Below are positions 10,275 through 18,445 of a DNA stretch of 64,000 nucleotides, one piece after another; positions within the stretch are counted from its first letter, which is position 1, and every line of letters starts with the position of its first letter. A program made the position numbers and the translations under genes. Below the pieces are notes generated by a model. The model did no database searches. It was not told the DNA's origin and worked only from the letters and a program-made list of their open reading frames with translations. The DNA is taken from contig CAVQRC010000020.1 in the NCBI GenBank assembly GCA_963715045.1, positions 1 to 64,000 on the forward strand, written 5' to 3'. The DNA is from CAVQRC01 sp963715045 (GTDB lineage Bacteria > Planctomycetota > Planctomycetia > Pirellulales > Lacipirellulaceae).

Positions 10275-11927
10275 ATGAACCAGCTCGCTCAACAGCAAAC
10301 CGACCCGGCCCTTTCCGCGATTCTCGAGACCGCCGCTCAACAGGGTTTCTTGACCTACGATCAGATCGGGTCGTACCTGCCCGACGAGGCCACCGATTCG
10401 GCCCGTATGGATCAGTTGCTGATGGTGCTCGACGAGCACCGGATCGATGTCAGAGACGCTCACTCGGAAACCGGCTTGTATGCTCCAGAGGTCGATCCAA
10501 GCCTCGCGGAGAGCGAGTCGCACGCGCTGAGCGAACCAGATCTTCCCAAGGCGTCGAGTGATCCGATTCGCATGTATCTCAGCCAGATGGCCGAGATTCC
10601 GCTGCTCACGCGGGAACAGGAGATTTCGCTGGCCAAGAAGATCGAGGTCACCCGCAAGCGGTTCCGCCGCAATCTGCTCACCAATCATTTCGCGCTGGTT
10701 CGAACGGTACGCACGCTGCATCGTGTCCACACCGGTGAGCTTCCATTCGATCGCACGATCAAAGTGTCCCTTACCGAGCAACTCACCAAGGAACAGATCC
10801 TCGCCCGGATGCCCTGCAATCTTGCCACGCTCGATCGCCTGACGCGTGAAGACGAGCAGGATTTCCGCGTGCTGATCAACAGGCATGCGGAGCCGGCACA
10901 ACGCCAGGGAGCACGGCGGAGATTCCTGCGACGGCGGGCGAAGAAACTGACGCTCGTCGAGGAATTGAGTTTGCGAACCCGTCGTGTCCAGCCGCTGATG
11001 GAGCAGCTTGCCGAGATGTCGCGGCGGATGGATGCGTGCCAGGCCCGTCTCGCCCAGTTGAAGCGGGAGGGAGGGTCGCCGGGACAGATCCGCGTCATCC
11101 GCCGGGAGTTGCGGGAGCTGATGACGCAGACGCTGGAGAGCCCCACGAGCCTGCGTCGCCGTTGCGATCAGCTTTGCAGACAGCACCGCGAATACGAAAC
11201 GGCGAAGCGTGATCTTTCCAGTGGGAATCTGCGGCTCGTGGTGTCGATCGCGAAGAAGTACCGCAATCGGGGGCTGAGCTTTCTGGACCTGATCCAGGAA
11301 GGCAATACGGGCTTGATGCGGGCGGTGGACAAGTACGAGTACCGCCGCGGCTTCAAGTTTTCGACGTACGCGACCTGGTGGATTCGGCAGGCGATCACGC
11401 GGGCGATCGCGGACCAGGCCCGCACGATTCGGATACCGGTTCACATGATTGACGTGCTGGGCAAACTCCGTACGGCGGCGAAGCGCCTCTTGCACGAAAC
11501 GGGGCGAGAGCCGACAACAGAAGAGACGGCCCTGGCAGCGGGTGTCGAATTCGAAGAAGCGGAGCGGGTCCTCGACATCGGGCGAACCCCGGTGAGTCTC
11601 GATCGTCCCATTGGGGAGAGCGAAGACTGCAGCTTCGGGGAGTTCATCGAAGATCACGGCAGCGAGAATCCGTTCAAGACGGCAACTAATGGCCTGCTCC
11701 GCGAAAAGATCGAACAGCTCCTCAAGACGCTCACTTATCGCGAGCGAGAGATCATCCGGTTGCGGTATGGTCTCGACGATGGTTACTCGTACACGCTCGA
11801 GGAAGTCGGGCGGATCTTCAAGGTCACTCGCGAGCGGGTCCGGCAGATTGAAGCCAAGGCGGTGCGTAAGCTGCAGAACCCGGTCCGCAGTCAGCACCTC
11901 TCGGGTTACCTTTCGAACGTCGCCTGA
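10275..11927 (+). CDS. rpoD: RNA polymerase primary sigma factor (sigma-70, RpoD)
   Basis: Directs RNA polymerase to housekeeping promoters. The ATG at 10275 follows an AGGAGG at 10263-10268. Region 1.1-like residues occupy the N-terminus, region 1.2 is DPIRMYLSQMAEIPLLTREQE, region 2 contains NLRLVVSIAKKY and KFSTYATWWIRQAITRAI, region 3 has IRIPVHMID, and region 4 is TYREREIIRLRYGLDDG to TRERVRQIEAKA. A basic non-conserved insert (about residues 180-310, with an RRRFLRRRAKK stretch) separates regions 1.2 and 2, as in other primary sigmas. 550 residues. Followed by a clear terminator. Confidence 0.97.
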   Translation: MNQLAQQQTDPALSAILETAAQQGFLTYDQIGSYLPDEATDSARMDQLLMVLDEHRIDVRDAHSETGLYAPEVDPSLAESESHALSEPDLPKASSDPIRMYLSQMAEIPLLTREQEISLAKKIEVTRKRFRRNLLTNHFALVRTVRTLHRVHTGELPFDRTIKVSLTEQLTKEQILARMPCNLATLDRLTREDEQDFRVLINRHAEPAQRQGARRRFLRRRAKKLTLVEELSLRTRRVQPLMEQLAEMSRRMDACQARLAQLKREGGSPGQIRVIRRELRELMTQTLESPTSLRRRCDQLCRQHREYETAKRDLSSGNLRLVVSIAKKYRNRGLSFLDLIQEGNTGLMRAVDKYEYRRGFKFSTYATWWIRQAITRAIADQARTIRIPVHMIDVLGKLRTAAKRLLHETGREPTTEETALAAGVEFEEAERVLDIGRTPVSLDRPIGESEDCSFGEFIEDHGSENPFKTATNGLLREKIEQLLKTLTYREREIIRLRYGLDDGYSYTLEEVGRIFKVTRERVRQIEAKAVRKLQNPVRSQHLSGYLSNVA

Positions 11928-12013
11928 GTCGATGGCGGCCCGCCCCGAACGGTCTGCCGCCGCGTGGCGGCGGGCCGGTCAGCGATGGCCCCACCCCGAC
12001 GGGAATCTTTCTC

Positions 12014-12047
12014 ATGGCCGTTGGTCGTCCGATCAACGGCCATTTTT
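12014..12047 (+). terminator. Rho-independent terminator after rpoD
   Basis: A perfect 10-bp stem (ATGGCCGTTG with CAACGGCCAT) around a 10-base loop, followed at once by five T residues (12043-12047). It lies 87 bases after the rpoD stop and would end the oxidoreductase-dnaG-rpoD transcript. Confidence 0.8.
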
Positions 12048-12127
12048 CATAGGCTTCGGCTCGTCGCTGCCACGACGAGCTCGAGTGCGGTGTCTTTTTC
12101 CAACGATCGAGCCCATGGACCGTCACG

Positions 12128-12826
12128 ATGGCGTTTAAGACTTCGGACTTGAAAACACTGCACCATCTGCATTTGCAGTTGGCCGAATTACGGGCCCGGT
12201 TGGATCGAGGACCGCGGCAGATCGCGGCCCGCGTGGCCGCCGTGCAGCAACTCGAGGTCTCCATGGAAGAGGCCGAGCAGACAGCGCAGAAAACGCGGAT
12301 CGCGATCGACCAGAAGCAGCTTGACCTGAAGAGTGGCGAGGGACGGATTTCGGATCGCCGAACGCAGCTTAATTCGGCTTCGAGCAATCGGGAGTATCAG
12401 ACGCTGCTCGACGAGATCAAAGCGGCCGAAATGGCGAACAGCGTGCTCGAAGACGAGATTCTCGAAGGTCTGGACAAGATCGAGCAACTCGAAGGGCGGG
12501 TCCACCAGGCCCGCTCGGCTCTGGAGACGGGTCGGGAGGAGCTCGAGAAGCTCAAAATCCAGGTGGCCGAGCAGGCCGAGTTGATCGGCGGCGACGTGCA
12601 GCGGGTGGAAGCGAAGATCCAGGCTGCCGAGGCCGAATTGCCGTCCGCCATCCGCAGCGATTACGACCGCATCGTCCGCGGCCTCGGGGCGGATGCCCTG
12701 GCAGCGATTGAAGAGGGCGTCTGCACGGGCTGCGGCCAGCAAATCCCCATCAACATGCAATCCGACCTGCAAATGGGGCGGTTCCTGTTCTGCCTGAGCT
12801 GCGGGCGGATTGTTTATCAGGAGTAG
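12128..12826 (+). CDS. Zinc-ribbon coiled-coil protein (zf-RING_7/CdsZ-like)
   Basis: A 232-residue cytoplasmic protein: about 170 residues of continuous heptad-like coiled coil, then a C-terminal C4 zinc ribbon with the pairs CTGCGQ and CLSCGR (about 200-230). This is the architecture of the DUF164/zf-RING_7 family; a chlamydial member, CdsZ, has been linked to type III secretion, but most members have no known role. ATG at 12128. It is separated from rpoD by a terminator, so it likely has its own promoter. Confidence 0.88.
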   Translation: MAFKTSDLKTLHHLHLQLAELRARLDRGPRQIAARVAAVQQLEVSMEEAEQTAQKTRIAIDQKQLDLKSGEGRISDRRTQLNSASSNREYQTLLDEIKAAEMANSVLEDEILEGLDKIEQLEGRVHQARSALETGREELEKLKIQVAEQAELIGGDVQRVEAKIQAAEAELPSAIRSDYDRIVRGLGADALAAIEEGVCTGCGQQIPINMQSDLQMGRFLFCLSCGRIVYQE

Positions 12827-12828
12827 GG

Positions 12829-12885
12829 GTCAGGAGTAGGGGTCAGGGGTCAGGGGTCGGGGGTCAGGGGTCAGGGAACGGCATT
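12829..12885 (+). repeat. GGGGTCA short tandem repeat
   Basis: Just after the zinc-ribbon gene the sequence holds about six to seven degenerate copies of ggggtca or gggtcag. Similar gggtcag text occurs downstream of other genes in the window (5070-5100, 7140-7160, 21660-21695). It is non-coding, G-rich on the plus strand and could form quadruplex structure. Confidence 0.6.
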
Positions 12886-12971
12886 TTTCTTTACGAACCG
12901 GACACGCGTTTTCGTCAGCAAAGGTGTTTATCCTCAGTGCCCTCATCCCTTATCCAACCCTGAGCGTCGTC

Positions 12972-13700
12972 ATGCCCTGTGGACGTTTCTCGATGGCCTC
13001 GATGGCACTGGTGTTTGCTCTGACCGTGACGCTACAGGCCGAGCCGCTACCGATCGGCCGACCGCCCGATCCGCGAACCACGGGACCGTCGACGCGGCAG
13101 ATGCCGCCGCCGGAGGGGGCGCAGCGGCTCGCCGAGGAGTCGGACGTGTGGGTCCATCCCGGCCGCAAGGAAGTGATCGTCGACGGCCGCGTCGTGCTCA
13201 CCCGAGGACCACTGGAAATGTTCGCCTGCCCGCCCCAGACAAAGGAGCACGAATCGATCGTCGCCGTCGACGCCAAGGCCTACCTGATTCATGCCGGACT
13301 GCTCGCGATCGGCGCCGAGCCCGGCCATCCCGTGCAGTTTGTGCCCGAGTACGCGCCCGCGAGAGGGAGCCAGATTGAGGTCCTGGCCGAATGGGTCGAC
13401 GGCCGCGGACAAACCCGTCGCGTGAACGCCCAGCAGTGGATTCGTGACTCGCAAACGGGGCAGTCGCTGCAAGTCCCCTGGGTCTTTGCCGGCAGTGGCT
13501 TCTGGGTCAATCCGCAGGGCGAACGCAAGTACCTGGCCGAGTCCGGGGACTTGATCTGCGTGTCGAACTTCACGACTGCGATGCTCGACTTGCCGGTCGC
13601 GAGTTCCCAGGCCGAGTCGCAATTGCTGTTCGAGGCCTTTACCGAGCGGATCCCGATTCCCGGGACCCGTGTGCGTCTGGTGCTGCGGGTGAAGCAGTGA
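12972..13700 (+). CDS. YdjY domain-containing exported protein
   Basis: A 242-residue protein with a Sec-type signal peptide (hydrophobic ALVFALTVTLQA before AEPLP). The YdjY domain blocks are visible: DVWVHPGRKEVIVDGRVVL, a cysteine in EMFACPPQTKEHES, and HAGLLAIGAEPGHPVQF. This family is frequent in planctomycetes and of unknown function; the Cys-Pro near the centre is its most conserved feature. I chose ATG 12972 rather than the open frame from 12924 because it starts directly before the signal peptide. It lies between a coiled-coil gene and a large unknown gene. Confidence 0.85.
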   Translation: MPCGRFSMASMALVFALTVTLQAEPLPIGRPPDPRTTGPSTRQMPPPEGAQRLAEESDVWVHPGRKEVIVDGRVVLTRGPLEMFACPPQTKEHESIVAVDAKAYLIHAGLLAIGAEPGHPVQFVPEYAPARGSQIEVLAEWVDGRGQTRRVNAQQWIRDSQTGQSLQVPWVFAGSGFWVNPQGERKYLAESGDLICVSNFTTAMLDLPVASSQAESQLLFEAFTERIPIPGTRVRLVLRVKQ

Positions 13701-13814
13701 CCGCACGTGTCGCCTGGTGACTTTGTGCGTCGGTCTCTCCCCCCTTGATAGCACGACGAATTGACCGGATAACAAAGGCCCGTGTTTGCTTCCTCCTTCG
13801 GCGAACGGAATGCC

Positions 13815-15767
13815 ATGTCTTCCCAGGCTCCCCGGAAACGGCAGCGTACCAAGACGCGTACCGCGTCACGAACATCCCTGTGGTCGGGAAAGGACATGTG
13901 GCACAGCTCGGCGCCCAGGCAACTTGCCCGCACCTATTCACCGCTCGATCTCGGCGCCGGCGGCGATCGTGGCAACGGGGAGAACACTGGCAACGGGGCC
14001 AGCTCTGGCAACGGTCACGGGACTCGTGTTTCGGCGAATGTGCTGATGGACGCGGCAACGCCCTGGCAGTCGTGGGTCGATCATCTGCAGTCGCGCTCCA
14101 AACCGGCCCGGTTGCAGGATCTGCTCGAGAGTGGCCGCGAGGCGTTGACCTGGTGCCTGAAACCCTATCTTGAGCCGGAGCAGGCCGCGCGGATTGCCGC
14201 CTGGCAGCGACCTCCGGGCGGCCGGGGCGAAAGCGATCAAACGCGAAAGGAACGCCTGGAGGCTCTGTGTGCGGATTGGCTGAGTCGCCCGTGCGGTCAG
14301 GACTCGGGTGTCGGGGACCTCGTCGAGGCGATTGCCGTGGTGCACGCCCTGCCAGCCGCGGCGGCAGTCCTCGGCCGAGGAACCTGGTGGGCCGTGTTGA
14401 CGCAGTTGGTTGAAACGGCCCAGGCCGCCGACGCCGCCGTGGTCCACGAGGAGCTCGACCCGCTCCAGGCTCTCCAGCTTCAACTCGCTGCCGGCGAACT
14501 TCCGCTCACGATTGGACACGTGTTCGGAGAGCTCAAGCTCTGCCGCAAGCTCCGCGATGCGGCCCGCAAGCCGCTCTCGAGCGGACCGCTTGAGCTGCTC
14601 GATGCCGAGGGCATGCCGCACGCCCGCTACCTGCCGATTCTAAGGCCCCTGTTGGCCTGCTGGACTCGATGTACGGCGATTGGAAAGTCTCACAAGAAAC
14701 GCTGCTTTGACCACGAAGCCGAGAACCAGTACGAGTGGTTCGTGCGGCAGATGATTCGCTTCACCCGCGGCGACGGCACTCAACTCCTCAGTTCGGATGG
14801 CGCCGGTGCCTGGTCGCAGCCGCTTTTCGCAGCCGCCATACGACTCGTCGGAGACGAGGACGACCTGGCCGCGGCCCGCATCGCATTGCCCGGGAAAATC
14901 GCAGGGCGACGGGACGAAGGATATCCACCGGTCGCTGCGGCCGAATCGGAGTGGGGGGCGATTGCGATCCTCCGGTCCGACTTCACCCGCAAGTCGCCAA
15001 AGTTGGCCGTGACCTATCTGGGTAATCGGTTGCAACTCGAGCTCGAGGCCGCTCGAGAGACGTTGATCGCGGGAGACTGGCAGACGCAAATCAAAGTCAA
15101 CGGCAAGACCGTCGGGTTTGCGGGTGAGTGGGAACAGAACTGCTGGTTCAGCGATGACGACGTCGATTATCTCGAGCTTTCGATCGGCCTTGACGGCGGT
15201 GGCGTGCTCGAGCGGCAGATGCTGCTCGCTCGCGAAGATGAGATTCTGTTCCTGCAGGATCTGGTGGTCGGCGTGGACGCAGGGGTCCAGTATCGCGGGG
15301 CCTTGCCGCTTGCCAGTTCGATCGCAGCGACGCCTCTGGAAGAAACGCGCGAAGTGCTTCTCACTCAAGCGAAGGGCGATGTGCTGCTGATGCCGCTGGC
15401 GCTCAACGAATGGCGGAGGGGGGACCAGAGCGGCCAGCTTTCCGTAGCCGGTGATGAACTCGTGCTCGAGCAGCATACGGCAGCCGGCAACCTCGCTTGC
15501 CCGCTGTTCTTCGATCTCGCGCCGCGCCGCGCGAAGAAACCCCATACCTGGCGGCAGCTCACCGTGGCAGAGTCGCTGGAAATGGTTCCCCGTGACGTTG
15601 CCGTAGGGTTTCGCGTTCAGGCTGGCAGCGATCAGTGGCTGATCTACCGGGCGCTCACCAGACGGGGAAATCGCACACTCCTGGGTTACAATCTGTCGAG
15701 CGAGTTTTATTTCGGGCGGCTCGACAGGGACGGCGAAGCGGACGAACTGCTGGAAATCGAGGGATGA
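13815..15767 (+). CDS. Large conserved hypothetical, possible heparinase-like fold
   Basis: A 650-residue protein from ATG 13815. The N-terminus is basic and Ser/Arg-rich, followed by a Gly-Asn repeat (three GNG units at about residues 55-75, from a short DNA repeat at 13970-14025). The first two thirds are helical and the last third is beta-rich (SEWGAIAILRSDF, LAVTYLGNRLQLELE, ILFLQDLVVGVDAG). That helical-then-beta layout resembles heparinase II/III-type polysaccharide lyases, but I see no decisive catalytic motif, so the function is unknown. It has no signal peptide. yggS begins four bases after its stop, suggesting one transcript. Confidence 0.7.
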   Translation: MSSQAPRKRQRTKTRTASRTSLWSGKDMWHSSAPRQLARTYSPLDLGAGGDRGNGENTGNGASSGNGHGTRVSANVLMDAATPWQSWVDHLQSRSKPARLQDLLESGREALTWCLKPYLEPEQAARIAAWQRPPGGRGESDQTRKERLEALCADWLSRPCGQDSGVGDLVEAIAVVHALPAAAAVLGRGTWWAVLTQLVETAQAADAAVVHEELDPLQALQLQLAAGELPLTIGHVFGELKLCRKLRDAARKPLSSGPLELLDAEGMPHARYLPILRPLLACWTRCTAIGKSHKKRCFDHEAENQYEWFVRQMIRFTRGDGTQLLSSDGAGAWSQPLFAAAIRLVGDEDDLAAARIALPGKIAGRRDEGYPPVAAAESEWGAIAILRSDFTRKSPKLAVTYLGNRLQLELEAARETLIAGDWQTQIKVNGKTVGFAGEWEQNCWFSDDDVDYLELSIGLDGGGVLERQMLLAREDEILFLQDLVVGVDAGVQYRGALPLASSIAATPLEETREVLLTQAKGDVLLMPLALNEWRRGDQSGQLSVAGDELVLEQHTAAGNLACPLFFDLAPRRAKKPHTWRQLTVAESLEMVPRDVAVGFRVQAGSDQWLIYRALTRRGNRTLLGYNLSSEFYFGRLDRDGEADELLEIEG

Positions 15768-15771
15768 GCGG

Positions 15772-16494
15772 ATGCCCGGTGGGATCAACGGCCGTACTGC
15801 GGTGAATCCCCGACAACAGATCGCCGACAACCTGGCACGAGTTCGAGGCCACATTGCGGAAGTCGCAGACCGCTGCGGCCGTGCCAGCGAAGAGATCTTC
15901 CTGTTGCCCGTCACGAAGTACGTCGGACCGGAGCTGGCTTCCGTCCTCGCGGACTGTGGTTGCCCGGCGTTGGCCGAGAGCCGCCCGCAACAACTCTGGG
16001 AAAAAGCCGACGCGATTCAAGGCGTTCGATGGCACCTCGTGGGGCACTTGCAGCGAAACAAGGTACGCCGGACGCTGCCACTGGTGACCTTGACGCATAG
16101 CGTCGATAGCGTGCGGTTGTTGCAGGCGATCGACGCCGAGGCGGTTCAACTCGGGAAGCCTGCTCGAGTCCTCCTCGAGGTCAACACGTCGGGTGAGTCG
16201 CAGAAGCACGGATTTCTGCCGGACGAGCTCAGCGAGGCTCTGGACGCGTCGCAACGGCTGGAGCACGTCGCCGTCGAAGGGCTGATGACGCTGGCTCGTC
16301 GCGGCGGGGGAGACGCCGCCCGTAAAGACTTTGCGGCCCTGCGGGAATTACGCGGCCGGCTGCAGTCACGTCATCCGGACGTAAGGCTGAATGAGCTGTC
16401 GATGGGAATGAGCGGAGACTATCCCGAAGCGATTGCCGAGGGTGCCACCATCGTTCGCATTGGCTCCACTCTGTTCGTGGGAATTGAACTTTGA
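15772..16494 (+). CDS. YggS family pyridoxal-phosphate homeostasis protein
   Basis: A 240-residue PLP-binding TIM-barrel protein. The lysine that binds PLP is in LLPVTKYV (about residue 48). Other family blocks are GVRWHLVGHLQRNKVR, RVLLEVNTSGES, the VEGLMTLA strand and the C-terminal LSMGMSGDYPEAIAEGATIVRIG phosphate-binding region. The family buffers free PLP and is often beside DUF167 (yggU), as here; the two genes overlap by four bases. The family's usual HFIGxLQxNK appears as HLVGHLQRNK. Confidence 0.93.
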   Translation: MPGGINGRTAVNPRQQIADNLARVRGHIAEVADRCGRASEEIFLLPVTKYVGPELASVLADCGCPALAESRPQQLWEKADAIQGVRWHLVGHLQRNKVRRTLPLVTLTHSVDSVRLLQAIDAEAVQLGKPARVLLEVNTSGESQKHGFLPDELSEALDASQRLEHVAVEGLMTLARRGGGDAARKDFAALRELRGRLQSRHPDVRLNELSMGMSGDYPEAIAEGATIVRIGSTLFVGIEL

Positions 16495-16808
16495 CTCAGC
16501 CCTACGAGCCGCACGCCGCGGGTGTGTTGCTGCGGATTCGGGCCCGAGCGGGCGGGGGACGGAATTCGATCGACGGCGTCCACGACGGTCGGCTGAAGGT
16601 CCGCGTGACGGCCGCTCCGGAGCGGGGCAAGGCGAATCGGGCGATCGCGGCCTTGCTGGCGGACAAGATCGGCGTGCGAACTGCGGTCATCGAACTCATC
16701 GCCGGGGCCACCGCACCTGCCAAGGTGTTTCTGATCCGGGGGATGAGTTGTGGCGAAGTGAGCAGCAGGTTGGCGGAGTGGCTCGGTGAAATGCCTGGCG
16801 ACCCGTAG
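16491..16808 (+). CDS. DUF167 (YggU-like) family protein
   Basis: A 105-residue protein starting at a TTG (16491) that overlaps the yggS stop in a TTGA junction, so translational coupling is likely. The DUF167 hallmarks are LRIRARAGGGRNSIDGV, LKVRVTAAPERGKANRAI and the IELIAGATAPAKVFLI stretch. It is a small conserved cytoplasmic protein of unknown role that is commonly coded next to yggS. Confidence 0.88.
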   Translation: MTQPYEPHAAGVLLRIRARAGGGRNSIDGVHDGRLKVRVTAAPERGKANRAIAALLADKIGVRTAVIELIAGATAPAKVFLIRGMSCGEVSSRLAEWLGEMPGDP

Positions 16809-16947
16809 TGTGTGTGGGTCTGGCGTCGAACCTGGGTCGTGCCTTGCAACACCTGGGGGCGGGCGGTAATGCCATTCGATCGCCGGTCTACCGTTGAGTT
16901 ACCGGAAGGAGCAGGAAATTGGCCTGGGGTCGCAGTCGACCGCCGGG

Positions 16948-16975
16948 TTGTCAGGGAAGTCGGGCAATCTAGAAT
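16948..16975 (+). promoter_or_regulatory. Candidate sigma-70 promoter for the RND operon
   Basis: TTGTCA at 16948-16953 and TAGAAT at 16970-16975 with a 16-base spacer, 55 bases upstream of the adaptor gene's GTG start and inside the 222-base gap after DUF167. The match is by eye only. Confidence 0.45.
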
Positions 16976-17030
16976 CGCGTGGCCCCGACTGCGGCAAGAC
17001 GATCCAGGGCTATCGACCAGCAGGGATACC

Positions 17031-18394
17031 GTGAAACAGGCTTATTTTTACCTTCACAAGCTCTCTCTCTTCCTTCTAACGATCGGAGCCGCCACAGTGA
17101 TGTGGTGGGTCAGTTCGGGCGGCGGCAAGACCGTCGGCTTCCGGGAAGTCGTCGCCCCGGTTAGCGAGTATGCCGAGCCTCGGGCGCCCGTGTCAGTCAT
17201 GCGACTCGAACCGGCCGATTGCCCGGTCTACGAGGTTTATACGGGCACGATCCGACCCTGGGAAACTTATACGGTCGGTTTTGAGATCGCGGGGCGGGTG
17301 GCCTCACTGGGTCTGAGTTCCGAGGGCCGTTCACTGGACGATGGCGATCGGGTTTTGGAGGGGGATCTGCTGGCCCGCCTCGACGACGAAATTTTTGTCA
17401 GCCGGGTGGAAGAGACGTCGGCCCTGTTGGAACTGGCTGACAGCGAGAAGCGGCGGGCGGAGAAACTGCGAACGGAAAACGCGATCTCGGAGGCGGAATA
17501 TTTGAAGCGGTTGACGGAAGGGACTCAGGCACGATCGCAGCACAAGATTGCCGAGCAAAATCTGATCGATGCCTCGCTGCTGGCACCCGCTTCGGGAACG
17601 ATCGCGCGTCGACGAATCAACGTTGGCGAGTCGGTTGCCCCGCACCAAAGCGCATTCACGATCGTGGAAGACGACCGCGTGATTCTGGCGGTTGAAGTTC
17701 CGGAATCACGGATTCACGACCTTCAGCAGCGACTACGGCAGGTGGAATCGGCAGGAAGTCAGCGTCTCGACCCCGCCTTCAGGGCGATCGTGTTTCTCGA
17801 AGGTCGCGATCGCTTCGGACGCCGCCGCGAATCGATGGAAGGCTACGTTCATCACATCGCCAATGTTGCCAATCCGATGTCGGGCACATTCGAAGTTGAG
17901 ATCGCGCTCGACAATCGCCAGCACCTGCTCAGCCCGGGAATGGTCGCTACGGCGTGGATCGAAATTACTGCGATGCATGCCTATCGCCTGCCCGAATCGG
18001 CGGTCGTGTTTCGCGAAAATCGCGGCTATGTATTCACGCTGGAACGAGAGACCGCCCAGGTCGAGGCCTTCTATTGGCCGGTTGGTGAGACGGAGGCTTA
18101 TCGAGCGCGGATGCGGCCGCTCGAGCAATACATCGAGCAGCGTCCACTTCCTCAGCCGGTCGCTGCCGACGAGGGCCGAGTCTCGGCGGAGGGGGGGGCG
18201 CGGCAATGCCCGATCTCCTGGTCCCCGTTGCTGGCGACGAACCGCAGTTGATTGTCGTGCGGGGTCAACATCGCCTCTCCAGTGGGCAGCTGGTACGCGT
18301 GACCAACCCCGCAGCCTTGCAGAAAGACTCCGGCGAGCCCGCTCAGGCGGCTCAGGTACCCGTCCGGCCGACGACTTCAAGCAACCGAAGCTAA
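17031..18394 (+). CDS. RND efflux periplasmic adaptor subunit (one frameshift)
   Basis: HlyD/AcrA-type membrane fusion protein. GTG start at 17031, then a signal anchor (LSLFLLTIGAATVMWWV), the lipoyl half (AGRVASLGLSS, LLARLD), a coiled hairpin, the second lipoyl half (APASGTIARRRINVGESV) and a beta-barrel. The reading frame breaks at a run of eight G (18191-18198): the frame in use ends at 18251, but the neighbouring frame continues to 18394 with the expected C-terminal strand (QLIVVRGQHRLSSGQLVRV). One lost or gained G therefore explains it. It should connect the downstream RND pump to an outer-membrane channel. Confidence 0.85.
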
Positions 18395-18445
18395 GCGCCG
18401 CTGCAACTGTCTCGTCTTTACGACTCGCGCTCCCCCGTCACTCAC

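Noticed and set aside
10248..11897. 549-codon open frame on the minus strand
   Set aside because: Antisense shadow of rpoD; long antisense frames are common at this GC content.
14010..14060. GNG-coding repeat as a mobile element
   Set aside because: It is a short in-frame repeat inside a long gene, explained by slippage.
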